Shown here one piece after another: positions 1-14,231 of a stretch of 64,000 nucleotides of DNA. Under the pieces are notes generated by a model. The model made no database searches. It had not been told where the DNA came from and saw nothing but the letters and a program-made list of their open reading frames with translations. Source of the DNA: Kalaharituber pfeilii (lineage: Eukaryota; Ascomycota; Pezizomycetes; Pezizales; Pezizaceae); assembly GCA_015179045.1 (NCBI GenBank), contig WHUZ01000049.1:408742-472741 (forward strand), read 5' to 3'. The position numbers and the translations under genes are program-made. The first letter of the stretch is position 1, and every line of letters starts with the position of its first letter.

Positions 1-178
1 TCCCTAAGCAAGCGTATCGAAACTGTGAAGCAGCACCAAGATTTCTCGCAATTCGTCTCGTAATTCTAGGTCTAGCCAACTGGAATATTCAACCCCAACT
101 TATTACAAGAGAAGGTGCAATGATTACAATTTATGCACATGATTTGAATACACAGCTGGATTGCTCATAACGCGAAGA

Positions 179-1076
179 ATGGAGAAACTGTCGGGCTCTG
201 GTGGGGGTTCAAGTAACTTTGTATACCTCATATTGCTGCAGTGTGGCTACACGCTAGCACAGAGTACTGACGGCGGTGTAGGTGAACAAGATCTACAGGT
301 ATATTGCAGGAGAAAATATGAATTTTCAATTATTCTAAATTCATTATAGGATGTTAAAAGACCTCACATATTGGCACGACGTCCAATAGAGTGAGACTGG
401 AGAAAGCTTTATGTTCTTGATATGTGTTGTCTCAGGCAGCATTTGTCCAAATCCTCTAATAATTGTAGAATACAGAATTGACCAAAAATGTTCTCCCTCG
501 ACATTTCAAGCATAGTAATTCTGCGAGCTTTGTGAGGCAATTGAACAAGTATGTACTTCTAGGCTAACATAGAAAGTTGTTGCTTATATACTTTATATAT
601 GACTTCCATAAAATTCATAATACTGATGAAGCTAGAGGGTCTCAATATAGGGAGCAGGTCGGATAATCGGTGCTTCCAATTCTAGCAAGACTTTACTCGT
701 ATGTCATTAGGTGTGGAAATTTAAACATCCAAACTTTCAAATGCATAACCGAGATCAGTTGGAAAATATAAAGACAAAAATACCAGCTGCAAGGAAAGTT
801 GCACAAAAAGCAACTGACAATATTCGTGCAATCCAAGAAGCAATCTCCCAGATCAAAGAGCTCCAGAATAAGTTACATATTTTGAAAACTTCTCAACAAG
901 GAATGGATAGGCAATTAGAATGGAATGATAGTATATGTCAATCACTTGGCAGCCTTGTCCCTATTTTCGGTAGCCTTTTGGACGAGGACCTCGTAAACGC
1001 ACTAAGCACAGATACACAAAGCATTTTTACCCCAGAGCCCACAGTCACAATTCACAAGACACGAGCAAACCTTTGA
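179..1076 (+). pseudogene. SKN7-like HSF-type DNA-binding protein relic, no receiver domain
   Basis: Pieces of a heat-shock-factor-type DNA-binding domain of the SKN7 kind can be read in order. They are a start at 179 ending in SSNF before a GTATAC donor (220/221); a segment from 350 with SETGESFMFL; a segment from about 461 with NVLPRHFKHSNSASFVRQLN; YDFHKI at about 600; and, after an acceptor at 709-710, WKFKHPNFQMHNRDQLENI followed by a coiled coil to the stop at 1074-1076. Two lesions are visible. A TAG codon (387-389) stands where the family has a conserved Trp (VQW-SETG), and no AG lies directly before the YDFHK segment. SKN7 normally has a C-terminal response-regulator receiver after the coiled coil; I find none downstream. 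Family known: SKN7 proteins act in oxidative and osmotic stress signalling. Inferred: a decayed, truncated paralogue. An alternative is a live HSF gene with exons I misplaced. Confidence 0.6.
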
Positions 1077-2888
1077 CGATGACTATCAGGTGGAATAAGT
1101 TTTCAGCAATACAATATGTTTCCCTCTTGGTCAATTTGCATCAATTACTCTACTCTAACAAGCTTCTTTATCATGGACATGGCGTTTATGATCGAACATT
1201 CAGTTGCATTCACATGTAAAGATATCTCTGTTGGGTCAGTCAATTGGATATACATGTGAGCTGGTAGTGAGCCTAGGTGCTAAAGCTCGCAGGTCATATG
1301 GAGTATTCTAAAGGGCTTGAAAGGCCCCTACATGTTGCTATACTTTCATTTCAACTGAGCTCAAGCATCCTTAGTGTATCACTATATGAATCTCGCTGCA
1401 ACCATCTTTTGTCTGGGCCAAGCCCAATCAAGCGCCACCTGGACAATGGTGCAACTTTAAGGTATATAAGAGTTTAACATAAAACATGGTAGAGTTTCAC
1501 TCTTGAGGGATGTGGAAGGCTTCAAAATCCTCGTCATGTGTGCTGTACTCAAATCCTTCGAGTACATGATATTGGGCATTGATTGTGATGTTGCAGCTTA
1601 AAATTTACGCTTGGCACCCAGTTTTGTGCACTACTCGGGACGCAATCATCTAGAGTCATACCATAGCATTGCATACTTCTTGGCGGCTTGCTGAGACTCG
1701 TATGTAGTCGTGTTGGGACGACTTCCGACCGAAGCAAACTCGGCTTAGCAACGACAACTCTGCGCGCCATTACTCACTTCAAGCTAGTTGCTTTACTCAT
1801 GCAACGTGTGACTCGACAACGTTGTGACTGGACGCCGTGAGGCTTGTGTCATCGGCTGGATCTCGGTTTGGGAGGCTGGGGTGGTGGGAACAGTCGCTCT
1901 GCTGTGACATGACGGCCATCATACCGTGTACTGACAGCTTGTCAAGACGCCAGTCGGAACTGTAACCCTACTTGTGCTTATGAGCCCCATAAAACATGGG
2001 ACATGAGCTTCCTCCAGGTCTCTGCCCAGCTTTCTCCGACACAGAGGCATACAAGACAGGATGATCCCGCCATCAGCGCGCTGCCACTGGGCTTCAAACG
2101 AACGCTTCGTCAGGCGCAGAGGGCATGCCTGTTTAGTGCCACTACATGGACGCATGCGAACCTGGGGCAGCCGACGCCCTCCATCCGGAAAGCTCTCAGA
2201 CGGCGACAGCAGGCTGCCCCCTTCATGCTGCCAAGAGGAAGCTCACAAAAGCCCCCCTCCCGCCTCGCCGCCAGTGGCCCTCCCAACAGCACCACTGCAC
2301 GACGACACGACCGCCCCATCACCCCATGATGCTGCACCAACTGCCTGTCTCTTACTAAGGTGCAAAGCTACCAGTCTCGCCGCTCCGCCGAGTTGTCTGC
2401 CAGCCCCCCCCCCCGCTGCTGGAGCGACAGTATCCTTACGTTTGAAGCACGTTTCAGCAGCTCTTGCTTCGTGCCCAACCTTCTCGAACATCCCGACTCT
2501 CTGCACAGCAACGCTTCCCATCTCAGTCCCCCCACACCCACACACATCCCACACTCCCCACCCCCCCCTCCCTCCGCCTCCGGAGATAAAATAAACCAAC
2601 TTTCCTGGTTAAAAAACGGGGAAAACGTACAATAAAATAAAGTAGGAGGCAAGAAGGTGCAAGCTTAGTAAAGGGACCCCTCCGCAACCTTCTGACCAAA
2701 TATCTCACCTCCCTGTGCTTGTTCAACGTTGTTTGGTTTCGCCCAAGCAACGACATTTCCTCACCTTCACGACGGTAGACTCATCGAGAAAAAGGAAGGC
2801 AGCGGAGCCGGAACCAGAGGCTAGGCAAGAGAAGAAAGTCTCAACTCCGGCAACAGCAGCACCTTCAACGCCCTCAGTAACCACAGCT
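1077..2888. other. Intergenic region, CT-rich promoter side of the RBR ligase
   Basis: I see no convincing gene. The open frames here have no recognisable domain. The right half is CT-rich and contains an 11-nt C tract (2404-2414) and further CCCC-rich pyrimidine stretches around 2528-2575, typical of a leader or promoter of the following gene. Confidence 0.5.
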
Positions 2889-4665
2889 ATGAGTGACGAC
2901 GAATTCATGTCGGATGCTGACTTCAACGACGAAAGTGTTGATGATTCGGGTATGCAGCAGTATTAGATAACCCTATTCACATTCTTTCCGCTAACAGAAC
3001 CTTGCGTCTGACAGAAATCGATGAAGACTATGAAGATGAGCCATTTCTGAAATACGACAAGCCCCAACGCAAGTCCTACGAAGTTGATTTCCGTGTGTTC
3101 TCAGATACCGAGATCCATAAAATTCAGACGGAGCAAATCGAAGAAGTCTGCAACATCCTCGGCTTATCAGCAGAACAATGTGGAGTTCTCTTGCGACATT
3201 TCAAGTGGCAAAAGGAGCGCTTAATTGAGCAGTACCTCAACAATCCAGAGGAGGTACTTGAGGGTGCAGGCTTGACCGCAAGCGACGAAAGGCCGCCAAA
3301 GATAGAGAAAGTCGCAGGATTCGTCTGCGACATCTGCTGTGATGACGAGCCTGATGTCGAAACCTTTGCACTGAAATGCAATCATCGATATTGCCGCAAC
3401 TGTTACCAAGCCTACTTGGAACAAAAGATAAAAGGTGAAGGAGAGTCTGGTCGAATACAATGCCCCTGCGAAGGCTGCTCGACTCTAGTGGACTCAAAAG
3501 CAATCAAATTTCTCACCTCTTCACCAATCACAGAACGGTGAGGATCCTTCAAGTACGGCTTGAAGAGACAAGCACTGACCCCGTGAAGCTACCAGATCTT
3601 ATTAAACCGGACGTATGTTGACGATAAGGAGAATCTACGATGGTGCCCAGCTCCAAACTGTGAGTATGCTATCGATTGTGCTATAAGACCCAAGCAGCTT
3701 AAGACAATCGTTCCTACCGTCATTTGCCAATGTGGACATCAGTTCTGCTTTGGTTGTGGCCTGAATGACCATCAACCATGTCCCTGTGCTCTGGTAAAGA
3801 AGTGGATTAAAAAGTGTGAGGATGATTCGGAAACGGCAAATTGGATCTCGGCAAACACAAAGGAGTGTCCAAAATGCATTGCTACTATCGAGAAGAATGG
3901 AGGATGCAACCATATGACATGGTAAGCCGTCTGTGTGATTCTTTAGAGAAATACTTCTAACTTGATGTAGCCGGAAATGTAAGCACGAATTTTGCTGGGT
4001 CTGCATGGGTCCATGGAGTGAGCATGGTACCAGTTGGTACAACTGTAACCGCTTTGAAGAGAAGGCGGGAGTTGATGCCCGAGATCATCAGGCCAAATCA
4101 CGAGCCTCATTGGAGCGATACCTTCATGTATGTCTTGTCTATTATCTTCTTAGCCGCCATACTAATTTACCGAATTCCAGTATTATAACCGCTACGCTAA
4201 TCACGAACAATCAGCCAAGTTGGATAAGGATCTTTATGTTAAAACAGAAAAAAAAATGACCCTGTTACAGTCACAGTCTGGCATGTCGTGGATTGAAGTA
4301 CAGTACCTGGATGCGGCTTCAAGAGTGCTCCAACAATGTCGACAAACATTAAAATGGACATATGCATTTGCGTTCTATCTGGAGAGAAATAACCTTACTC
4401 ATATATTCGAGGACAATCAAAAGGATTTGGAGATGGCAGTCGAGACTCTAAGTGAGCTGTTCGAAAGGCCAGTGGAGCAATTGGCTAGCTTGAAGGTAGA
4501 GATGATGGATAAGACTGCGTATGTGAATAACAGGCGTATAATACTGCTAGATGATACAGCAAAGGGTTTGCTGGAGGACAAGTATGCTCCCAACCATATA
4601 GGTATATCCAAGTTCAAATTTAGCTAACTTATTACAGGTGGAAATTCACTGTTGATCTGAATTAA
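2889..4665 (+). CDS. Ariadne-type RBR E3 ubiquitin-protein ligase
   Basis: Six exons: 2889-2949, 3015-3537, 3589-3921, 3971-4128, 4181-4581, 4638-4665. The start at 2889 gives an acidic N-terminus (MSDDEFMSDADF) as in fungal Ariadne homologues; an in-frame ATG at 2715 would add a low-complexity extension and is less likely. Domains in order are an acidic tail, a UBA-like segment, RING1 (CDICCDDE...CNHRYC), an IBR with WCPAPNCEYAI and CQCGHQFCFGC, then RING2 with CPKC...NGGCNHMTC, where the active Cys is expected in the GGCNH loop, and a helical Ariadne domain ending WKFTVDL. RBR ligases take ubiquitin from an E2 onto the RING2 cysteine before passing it to substrate; Ariadne proteins work with neddylated cullin-RING ligases. 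The last splice (4582-4637) was preferred because it restores the usual WKF C-terminus; reading through gives a different tail and a stop at 4625. Confidence 0.93.
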
Positions 4666-5801
4666 GGTTCTCGATTAGGGTTATTGTTGGTTTCATACTT
4701 ATGGCCTGGAGTTGCGGTTTGGTTTGATGTGGCAACCATGATTGCCGATGAATTTAGATGCCTGGTGTGCATGGTGGGAGATGGTCTCATTATTTCTACC
4801 CAATTTTCTTTACATATGGTATCGTTTTCGGTTTCTTTGGTGGTAGGGTGTCTATTTTTTCTCTCTTCGATCATTGTTTCTGCTCATCACAGCATTGTTT
4901 GGGACTAAGATTCTGTAACCGTGGATGGAACTTCGTTGCTACTATTCATGTAGTATATTACTAAAGGTATTTGGATGAACAATAACGGGGACTGGGCGAT
5001 GCTGTTCTTTATGATACATCTCGATTATGTTGATTTTCCCCTACGATACACTTCTCTCTATTTCGATTGTTTGGCATGCGCGTTTTTTGTTTCTTTCCTG
5101 GTAATTTTTTACCGGTTGTCTTTCATTTAAAAGTGAGCTTCTCGTCTCCAGTTCTTTTCCCATATGTATGGCTGCTGCCCAGCGTTTGTGGTATGTTTGA
5201 TGATTTGTAAGAAAAAATTAAAATTTAATCAATGCATAGCGCAATTTAAGTTGTTAACTGTGTTTGGACTGTTCTCGTGCCCTAATGTTTGGCCTTGAAC
5301 TCGACTTTTTTCCTAGCGAATTATTGCTTTGTTTTTGTTTTATCATATCACATCCAAGCGCCTTCCTCCCAAGATCAAAGATCAAGCTCCTGCAATTGTA
5401 CTCCTAACAGCAGAGACAGGCTATAAAGCCAAGAGATAACAGCAATAGCACTCCTCTTACTCTGTTTCCATGACATAAGGTCGGCCAACCAGACTACTAG
5501 TACAGCAGACCGTTTCATCAAGCCTGTTCTGGCCACAGTGTTCTGCATGCAAAGCGGTGGCAATGGGTCTTGGCATGAGACTGGCATTTATCAGCTCAAG
5601 CAATTTTCTCATCGGCTGATTAGCAGGGGAGGCTGATCTCTCAACTAAAAACCTTTTTGTTGAAGTGTATGTAAACGGGTCAAGGGTACCTTCCCCATCC
5701 AACCACATGCAGAACCTCCTACCTTGTGAGGCCTCCAGCTAGGTATATAAATCTTACGGTGCCCTATGCCACTCCATCTTCCTAAACTGCTCAAACCTGC
5801 C
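4666..5801. other. Intergenic region between RBR ligase and HAD gene
   Basis: The AT-rich 3' flank of the ligase gene is followed by the promoter of the HAD gene. Short open frames (for example 4684-4908) are hydrophobic and lack any recognisable motif. A TATA-like box lies at 5744-5750. Confidence 0.5.
5744..5750 (+). promoter_or_regulatory. TATA-like box upstream of HAD gene
   Basis: TATATAA about 50 bp before the ATG at 5802. The spacing suits a short 5' leader. Confidence 0.4.
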
Positions 5802-7673
5802 ATGTCTGTCTATTCTGCGACTCATGGAGCGCATGTCTCCGCTGCGGCTTCGATATCCTCTAATGGGCTGGTAGCGACGCTGTCGAAGTGGTCCGTGTCA
5901 CACGGCAAGAAAGAGCTGCCTTTGATTCCCGATGGTATGTAGTCCAGCGATCTAATTTGCATTGGCGTTCTTGGGGATTTCATACTGACGCATTCTGTGT
6001 GTGATTTGCTATAGTGAAGACGATCCATGTATACGATTTCGACAATACCTTATTCCTCAGCCCACTTCCCAATCCGAAGTTATGGAGTGGCCCAACGTTG
6101 GGGCAACTTCAGCACCCGGATATCTTTTTCAACGGAGGTACGGCAAAAGTGCGCACACAACCTAAATATAGGCTAATAGGGAGAACAGGTTGGTGGCATG
6201 ATTCCACAATATTAGCGGCTACAGGTGAGGGTATCGAGAAAGAAGAACAAAGAGCATGGGAGGGTTGGTGGAATGAACATATTGTGAGCACCCAACTGGA
6301 GATACATCCTACCATGCTTCGAGTTTATGGCCGTTAACTAGCGCGGATGTAGGTCAGCTTGGTCGAGCTCTCCATGGCACAGAAAGATACACTCAGAATC
6401 CTCCTGACAGGCAGGTCAGTCAAAGGATTTTCAGAATTAATTCAACGCATGGTGGATGCGAAGAAATTGGAGTTTGATATAATATGCCTAAAACCTGAAG
6501 AAGGACCTGAGGGGGAAAAAATCGCGAATACCAAAGACTTCAAAACAACCTTTTTGACAAAGGTTATGGACACATACGTCCATACTGAGGATATAAAGTA
6601 AGTCTGTGCATTCTCCTTCAAGACGTATGTAAAATCTAACAATTTATACCAAGGGTGTATGAGGATAGAATAGGTCATGTGCATGCGTTTGAGAGGTTTT
6701 TCTCCGAATACAATGCCACAATCACAAAAACTGGGCGGAAACCATTGATAGCGGACGTTGTGCAGGTTGCGGCATTGACGGTATGTGCAAATATCACGGT
6801 AATACTTTATGGCAGTGACTGACCATCTGACATGTAGCATACCCTCGATCCTGTTATCGAAGCAGCAGAAATTCAGAGGCTTATCAATGACCATAATGCG
6901 CAATGTCAGAGAGAAGGAAAACTAAGCTCACAACTGCAGATCAAGAAGCAGGTGTTTTTTACTGGTAAATTGAACTTTTCCTCACTTCGATACATGAATG
7001 CTGACGGAGTCTCTCAGGGTATCTCATATCTCCCAAGGCGACTACGAGATTACTAGAACTATTCCCCGTGCCTTCAGATGATGATATAAGAATTCTTGCA
7101 AGTAACATCATGATTACTCCTCGGCGTGCCAATGAGAAAATTCTTGATAGGGCAGGAGGTCTTGGACACCAAGTAGAATTTGAGGTAATTGGAATCGGAT
7201 GCTGGCAAGACAAGATCTGGGCCGCTCTTGTTCGACCAGTCGACCCCAAGATGCGGATATATACCGATAACCCGAAGCCAATTATTGTGTTGGCTCATAG
7301 GCGGGGCGCAAAACCTATAGACGCAAATATGATAAAGAAGTGGCAAGAAGTGGACGAAGGGAGCAGATTCAGGTTCACGACCACCGTAGGAGAAAAGATG
7401 CTATTACGCATTGAACCTGCAGAAGAAAGCAATAACAAATTTGAAAGAGATCATCACAATCATCATTATCATCTGCATCAGCAGCACCAGTACTCGCATT
7501 ATCACCATCACCCATATGCGTATGGAGGACAGAATGCGCAAAGTAATAGCCATGAGCCACATCATAATGGCGCACCACAGGGTGGGCTGGGAAATGGTGG
7601 GCGAGGTGGGAGAAGGCGGAATTTCGGATATGATGACCGGAGACCGACAGGACCGAGGATACGAAGAACATGA
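5802..7673 (+). CDS. HAD-superfamily protein of the Swiss Army Knife RNA-repair type
   Basis: Six exons: 5802-5934, 6015-6283, 6353-6597, 6654-6780, 6838-6964, 7018-7673. All introns have GT..AG ends and keep frame. The HAD motif I is HVYDFDNTLF, with the catalytic Asp pair at about residues 52 and 54; motif II is LLTGRS (Thr about 153). These match the fungal family described as a HAD domain in Swiss Army Knife RNA-repair proteins (Pfam HAD_SAK_1). The C-terminal part (VIGIGCWQDKIWAALVRP) is conserved in the same fungal proteins. The last ~70 residues are rich in His, Tyr and Gln, then Gly and Arg (GGRGGRRR), a feature compatible with RNA binding. Phosphatase or phosphotransferase activity is expected from the family, but the substrate is unknown. 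A divergent C-terminus is the main uncertainty. Confidence 0.88.
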
Positions 7674-10522
7674 AATGAAAAGTTGACATACAGCTGCTTA
7701 CTTTACTCTCCTCGACTGTAATTCCTTTTTTTCCTGGATGTTGTTTGCATTCCTTTCCCTTGGTTCGGAGTTTAGGTCATGCGACACTCGGTTTCCTTCC
7801 AAGCTGGCTCAGATTGTGTGAGTGCTTGCAGGCTTTTGCATACATTTATTTGTTTGAGCGTGCGTTGTCACAACAAGTACTCTATAGTTGACTAGAAAAG
7901 TGATTATCGGTTCAAGGCTGGGAATCAGGCGCCGATACTTACCATTTATTCAGAATATCTAATGTTTTGAAGAGTGTCAACAGCAAGATCTCGAGGCTGC
8001 ATTCAATCTCTGGGGATTTATAGGTCTTTCCAGTCCGTCAAGGATCCAGACTAATGATCTAGATGCATAACAACAATTGACAACCGAAGGCTAGTGGCTC
8101 AGAGAGATAACTTACGATTCACTAAACACCATGTCTTAATTGAATTATAGATAATTCGGGAATGATCTCTATACACCAATTGCAGCACATTTGAGCGCTA
8201 TATCTATGATTGACTTACTTCCTCTGGTTTTTATTTTATTTATTTTATTTCTTACTTGAGTGGCTGCACAAGGGATCTAAATTGTCTTGAGGAAAAATAA
8301 ATTGATATCCTCTTATTCATACCTGTACTCAAGAAGAAACCATCTCAAAAAAAAGGCTAACTATTGCATCAAATTCGAAAGAATACAAAGATTTCTTGGG
8401 GCTTTGCAAGGCCAAAACCTAAGTTTCGTGTACTATAAGAATATACGTGATTGTAAAATGTTACACTTCTCCCGTCCAGTTTCTGTCGAACCTGCAGATT
8501 TTTGAAGTAAAAGGATATATGCTTGCTTTACATATTAGCGCTTACTGTCGACTCTCAAGCACGGCCCAGTATTCTGGTACAGTTCATGTAAATTTAGGGA
8601 CCGGGCTGTTGAGGGCGTTTCTTTGCAATCTTAGATTACATGACTGCCATGCTCTAAAATATATACCCATGTTTATCATTATCTCAAAGATGTCCCCTCG
8701 CACATTTTGGAGAATAATTGCTGTTATAACTACCCTAGCCGAGTTGCAGGAGCACGCGTGGGCAAGTACTGAGCGTGTTACGACAGGGGATGGTGGAAAT
8801 TGCCTATTTACGCAGGTGAATTGACGACTAGAGAGTAACGAAACTCGATTGGTCTGAAGACGTGTTCCTATCCTTGGGTGGGTGAAACCTTGCTAATTCG
8901 ATGCCAGTGGCGCTTACGACGAATTTGTGCAGTCATTAGCTAAAGCACCCAGATGTCTGTAGGCTCAACGGTAAAGTTGATTGCAGTTTTTCTGGTTAAC
9001 CCACTGGCATCGAATTAGGTGAGTTTCCAAGGGACGAAAAGTATGTGATACATAGATGCAGAATAGAACGAAGCTTACCGTTATTAATTAACACGTTCAA
9101 GACCCTTTGTTATTTTTTTTTAATTTTGATTTTCTTTATGGTTTAAGAAAAAAAATCGATGCATGGAGTTACATTGCGCAATTACTCCACAGTCAGTTGT
9201 TGTAAGTTACACAGCAATAGAGTCACATAGTGACGCATGAACGGTAACACAAGAATCCCTCCTTTGACCAACATCTGAAGATACTGTATTTTAAAAAAGT
9301 GAAAAAATAAAATAAAAATAAAGATAAAAATAACAAAAAACTTGAAGTTTTACTCTAGTATTACTCTAGTTTCTCTCCCTTGAACTATCGCATTTTTAAT
9401 GGGAATCTTACCCTCAGTATTGCTTCTTCATACGCCCCAGCCCAGACTATCATAATAAGCCCTTAATAACGTCACAATCTCTTGGCATATCAACTCTCAG
9501 AAGGTTCAGATGTACTACGCACCTTTCGCCAAGTCACTCGCTAATCGCCAGCCCACACGCACACAGCCAACGCACGAAACAAACTGCCCCCCATCAAAAA
9601 AGTGTGGGGTAAAATTATAAAGTGCGTAAACTTCATCCCTACCCACCGCCACCATCCCTGTTTCCAGCCTCGCCATCACAACAAAACGATACAATGAAAT
9701 CACGCGCCTGATCACGTGATGGAATTTTCGTTGACGCGAAATTGAGTTTCCGAAATCGAACCACCTTCAATTAGGCATTGTTTCGAGAACAAAGAACTTT
9801 GGTACAAAGAAAATGCAGAAATTGGCCAAGCGCGATACTTTGATGTACACAGACCGAACAAGTTTCTTACAATACGTACATGCGGATAGTCTGAGGAGTA
9901 TTATTTTTCTTTTATGGCGAGCTTAAGTGTAAACAGCTCGAATGTGTATTATATACAAGAAAGGAAACAGAAAAACTGATATTCAACCAAAACGAAGCTC
10001 ACAAGACCAAGGAAATGGGATTGGGTTTTCATGATGTTTTTCCGCATTATCTATTTTCACAACTTTCATTACCAAAAGAGCAAAGAAAGAAACCAGAAAG
10101 AAAAAGATTATGCCCTCCGGGGTTCGACAGCTACATCGAAGGGGAAGTAGGCCACCTTCCTTCGTCCAGTTCTTTCTTGACCCTCATGATAAAACAGAAC
10201 TCCAGCTTAGCCTTTTGGATTTTTCTACCCAAGGCGGTAAGAAAAAGAACCTAAAGCGCCTCGCAAACCCCTTCCCCAGCTGCTTCTTTAACCAAAGTTT
10301 GCTTACAGAAAAGGATGATTATAATGAACAGAGAAAAATCGAAAATAAAAACCCAACCCAAAGCCGAGATCATAAAAGGAAACTAGTAAAACAAGAAGAG
10401 CCATTGCTTCATTTCAGGACCCCAAACGAAAATAAGATCAAAAACATAGAACCCCAGCAAGTTGCCGCAAAAACATGCGTAGCTATGTGCTCCTCAAAAC
10501 AAGACGAACGCGGATTAACATT
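7674..10522. other. Long AT-rich intergenic region with an inverted repeat
   Basis: No gene recognised. It contains an ATTT-type repeat (about 8226-8250), a perfect 18-bp inverted repeat (8893-8910 / 9001-9018), A/T-rich low complexity near 9110-9160 and 9290-9340, and the 3' flank of the H2B gene. A CACGTG palindrome (E-box core) sits in TCACGTGA near 9713-9720. Confidence 0.5.
8893..9018. repeat. 18-bp perfect inverted repeat with 90-nt spacer
   Basis: Left arm 8893-8910 and right arm 9001-9018 are exact reverse complements (CTAATTCGATGCCAGTGG). After a symmetric 4-nt gap on each side the match resumes for 5 nt (GAAAC at 8884-8888, GTTTC at 9023-9027). It could be the ends of a small MITE-like element or a hairpin RNA. 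No target-site duplication is obvious. Confidence 0.7.
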
Positions 10523-11430
<908 letters not shown>

Positions 11431-11600
11431 TTTCGATTTGAGTGTTTTGGGCGTTAAAAGAGATGCGTTGATTTGTTTGGGCTGAAAGGCGTGAGCGATC
11501 GGGTTTTGGGACGTGGGCGAGATTAACGGCGTAAGTTGGAGCGATGAATGTTGAGAAAGAAGAGGGAAAAAAAGGAAGACGCGTGGGAGGGACGGGGTTC

Positions 11601-11605
11601 TTATA
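11601..11605 (-). promoter_or_regulatory. TATA-like box for H2B
   Basis: On the minus strand CTACGTATAAGAACCCC places TATAA about 170 nt before the H2B start codon. The distance is nearly the same as that of the TATA box to the H2A start on the other side. Confidence 0.4.
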
Positions 11606-13318
11606 CGTAGCTAACGATTGCACCAAATCAACAGAAGTTGGATGGGTTGTGTGACTAAGCAGTCCCGGCAGGAAAGGTTCTGTGATGGGGTTCTTTCTCG
11701 TTTGGTGCTGGCGCCTGCGAGAAACTGGAATGCAGGGGTGGCACACGTTCTTGGCCGGCAGGGAGTGAGTGCTAGGTCATGTGTCGCAGGCACCAAGTAA
11801 CACTACCAGCCGCGCCGCTGCGAGCGCTCAACGGTGGCTGGGTGGAGGGAGGGAGGAAGGAAGGGAGGTGACTTGGGTATCATACCGTAACTGCAGGCTG
11901 CAGCCGGAGAGGCATCGGACTCCCTAAAGTTGGAGCAGCGTCGCGAGTAAGGAACCAAGTAAGGCAAGGCTCTTTTCACGATGCGCAGCGGAGCGCCCGA
12001 CGCGGCATGCGAGAAAAACAGGGTGCAAAGCTGCAAGCGTTAAGCACTCGTAAGTACAGTGGAGTATTCCGAAAGCTTGGCTGTTTCTTCCTGCCCTCGC
12101 ACGGGAGATGGATACGGATTCGGAATTGTAGATACCTTATCCTGTGGTCGCGTCCTCAATTTCGTCACTCCTTGCGAAGCCCGCTACGCCCTTCTGGACA
12201 ATAATAAGGTGCGTATTGCAGGTGGGACAGGCAGCATACAGCTTGCCCGTTATGGTATATCAAAGGGGACCCTGTTACCGCGGCAATATACGCCACATTG
12301 CGTCCTCGCTGGTTAAGCCTTTTGTAATCAGAGCAGTAGTAGTACAATACTGTTCAGATATCAGGCTGGGCTTGGTTGCTAGCATTCTGTTTAGTCCATG
12401 GAAAAGCTACATATATGTATAATACATCTCTATGTTTGATATCTGCTATCTGATGGTCCATATTAATGTAATGTAGCTGCACGCCTGATCCCAAGTCCAG
12501 GAGAGATCATAGCTAAGCTGTGATACCTCCCATTGCTATCCATAATACTGCTGACACCAAGAACATGCCTGGCAATAACGCTCAGGTCGGCGAGCATCTC
12601 AAGTATCTAGAAAACAGAAGGCGGTTGATGCTGGCACCCCACGGATGAAGTAGCTACAATGCAAGGAGGCAAAGGAGGTGGAATATCTACGGATTGGGAC
12701 AAATGCTGTATCCAGCCTAGCTGCAAGAGCAATCAATGCTGGTCAGTTGCGCAACACACTTTTCAGCGGCGCTATTCCTCCTTCGCTTGCAAAGCTTTTC
12801 TGATTGTGCTGTATTGGGTGTAAAGCGAGGCTGGTTCTGTGCCAGGCAGGCGCTGGCCGGGGCTGGCCTTGCCTTCGCCTGAAGGTGACCCTTACACCTG
12901 ATCCCTACCGCGATCAGTTTACAAAGGGGCTGGCGCCGTGCGGCCGGGCGTGTCTGGAGCGCACGCCCGCGGCCAAAACAACGCGAAAAAAAAAATAGGG
13001 TGCCTGGCTTGGCGGGGCCACGCGTGTGGTGCGCTGGACTGGGCTGCGTGGAGCGCTGGCCTGGTATGAGTGTGCGTGAGCGTGGTGCAGCAGCAGCAGC
13101 AGCTTCTGCAGACGCTCCCCTAACCCACTTATTTGGTCCCACACCGCACCACCACCACCACCCCCCCCCCCCCCTGCGGAATCCCTGCGACGCCCGCCCT
13201 TGCCTTGCCTGGGAATGGTGTGCCCAGCCCAGCTAGCCGCGCTCAGTACTTTCCATACCGGCCATGTTAAATAAACGCACACAGCAGCGACGTGATGCAA
13301 AGGACGCCCATGACAGAC

Positions 13319-13325
13319 TATAAAT
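13319..13325 (+). promoter_or_regulatory. TATA box for H2A
   Basis: TATAAAT about 165 nt before the H2A ATG, followed by a pyrimidine- and A-rich leader ending in TCAAAATG. Confidence 0.5.
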
Positions 13326-13489
13326 CTCGCCGCCCCCCCAACTACGCTCCTGTTCCCATCCTTCTTCTTTCAACAATCATTATACGTCCGAACGCCGTAC
13401 AACGCTCCAACATCCTCAACCCCACCCACACACCAAACTCACGCATTTCAGCTTTTCAAGCTCACTTTTACACCAAAAATTAAATCAAA

Positions 13490-14231
<742 letters not shown>

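Larger units (their letters stand above)
11431..13489. promoter_or_regulatory. Divergent histone promoter region
   Basis: About 2.06 kb between the H2B and H2A start codons. The 12.7-13.25 kb part is GC-rich and includes a C14 tract (13161-13174) just after a CCA repeat. The open frames inside (for example 12717-13142 minus) are low-complexity and show no domain. I could not define shared cis-elements by eye beyond the two TATA-like boxes. Confidence 0.5.

Noticed and set aside
2715..2888. N-terminal extension of the RBR ligase from an upstream in-frame ATG.
   Set aside because: Low-complexity and Lys/Pro-rich, unlike known Ariadne N-termini; the start at 2889 fits the family.
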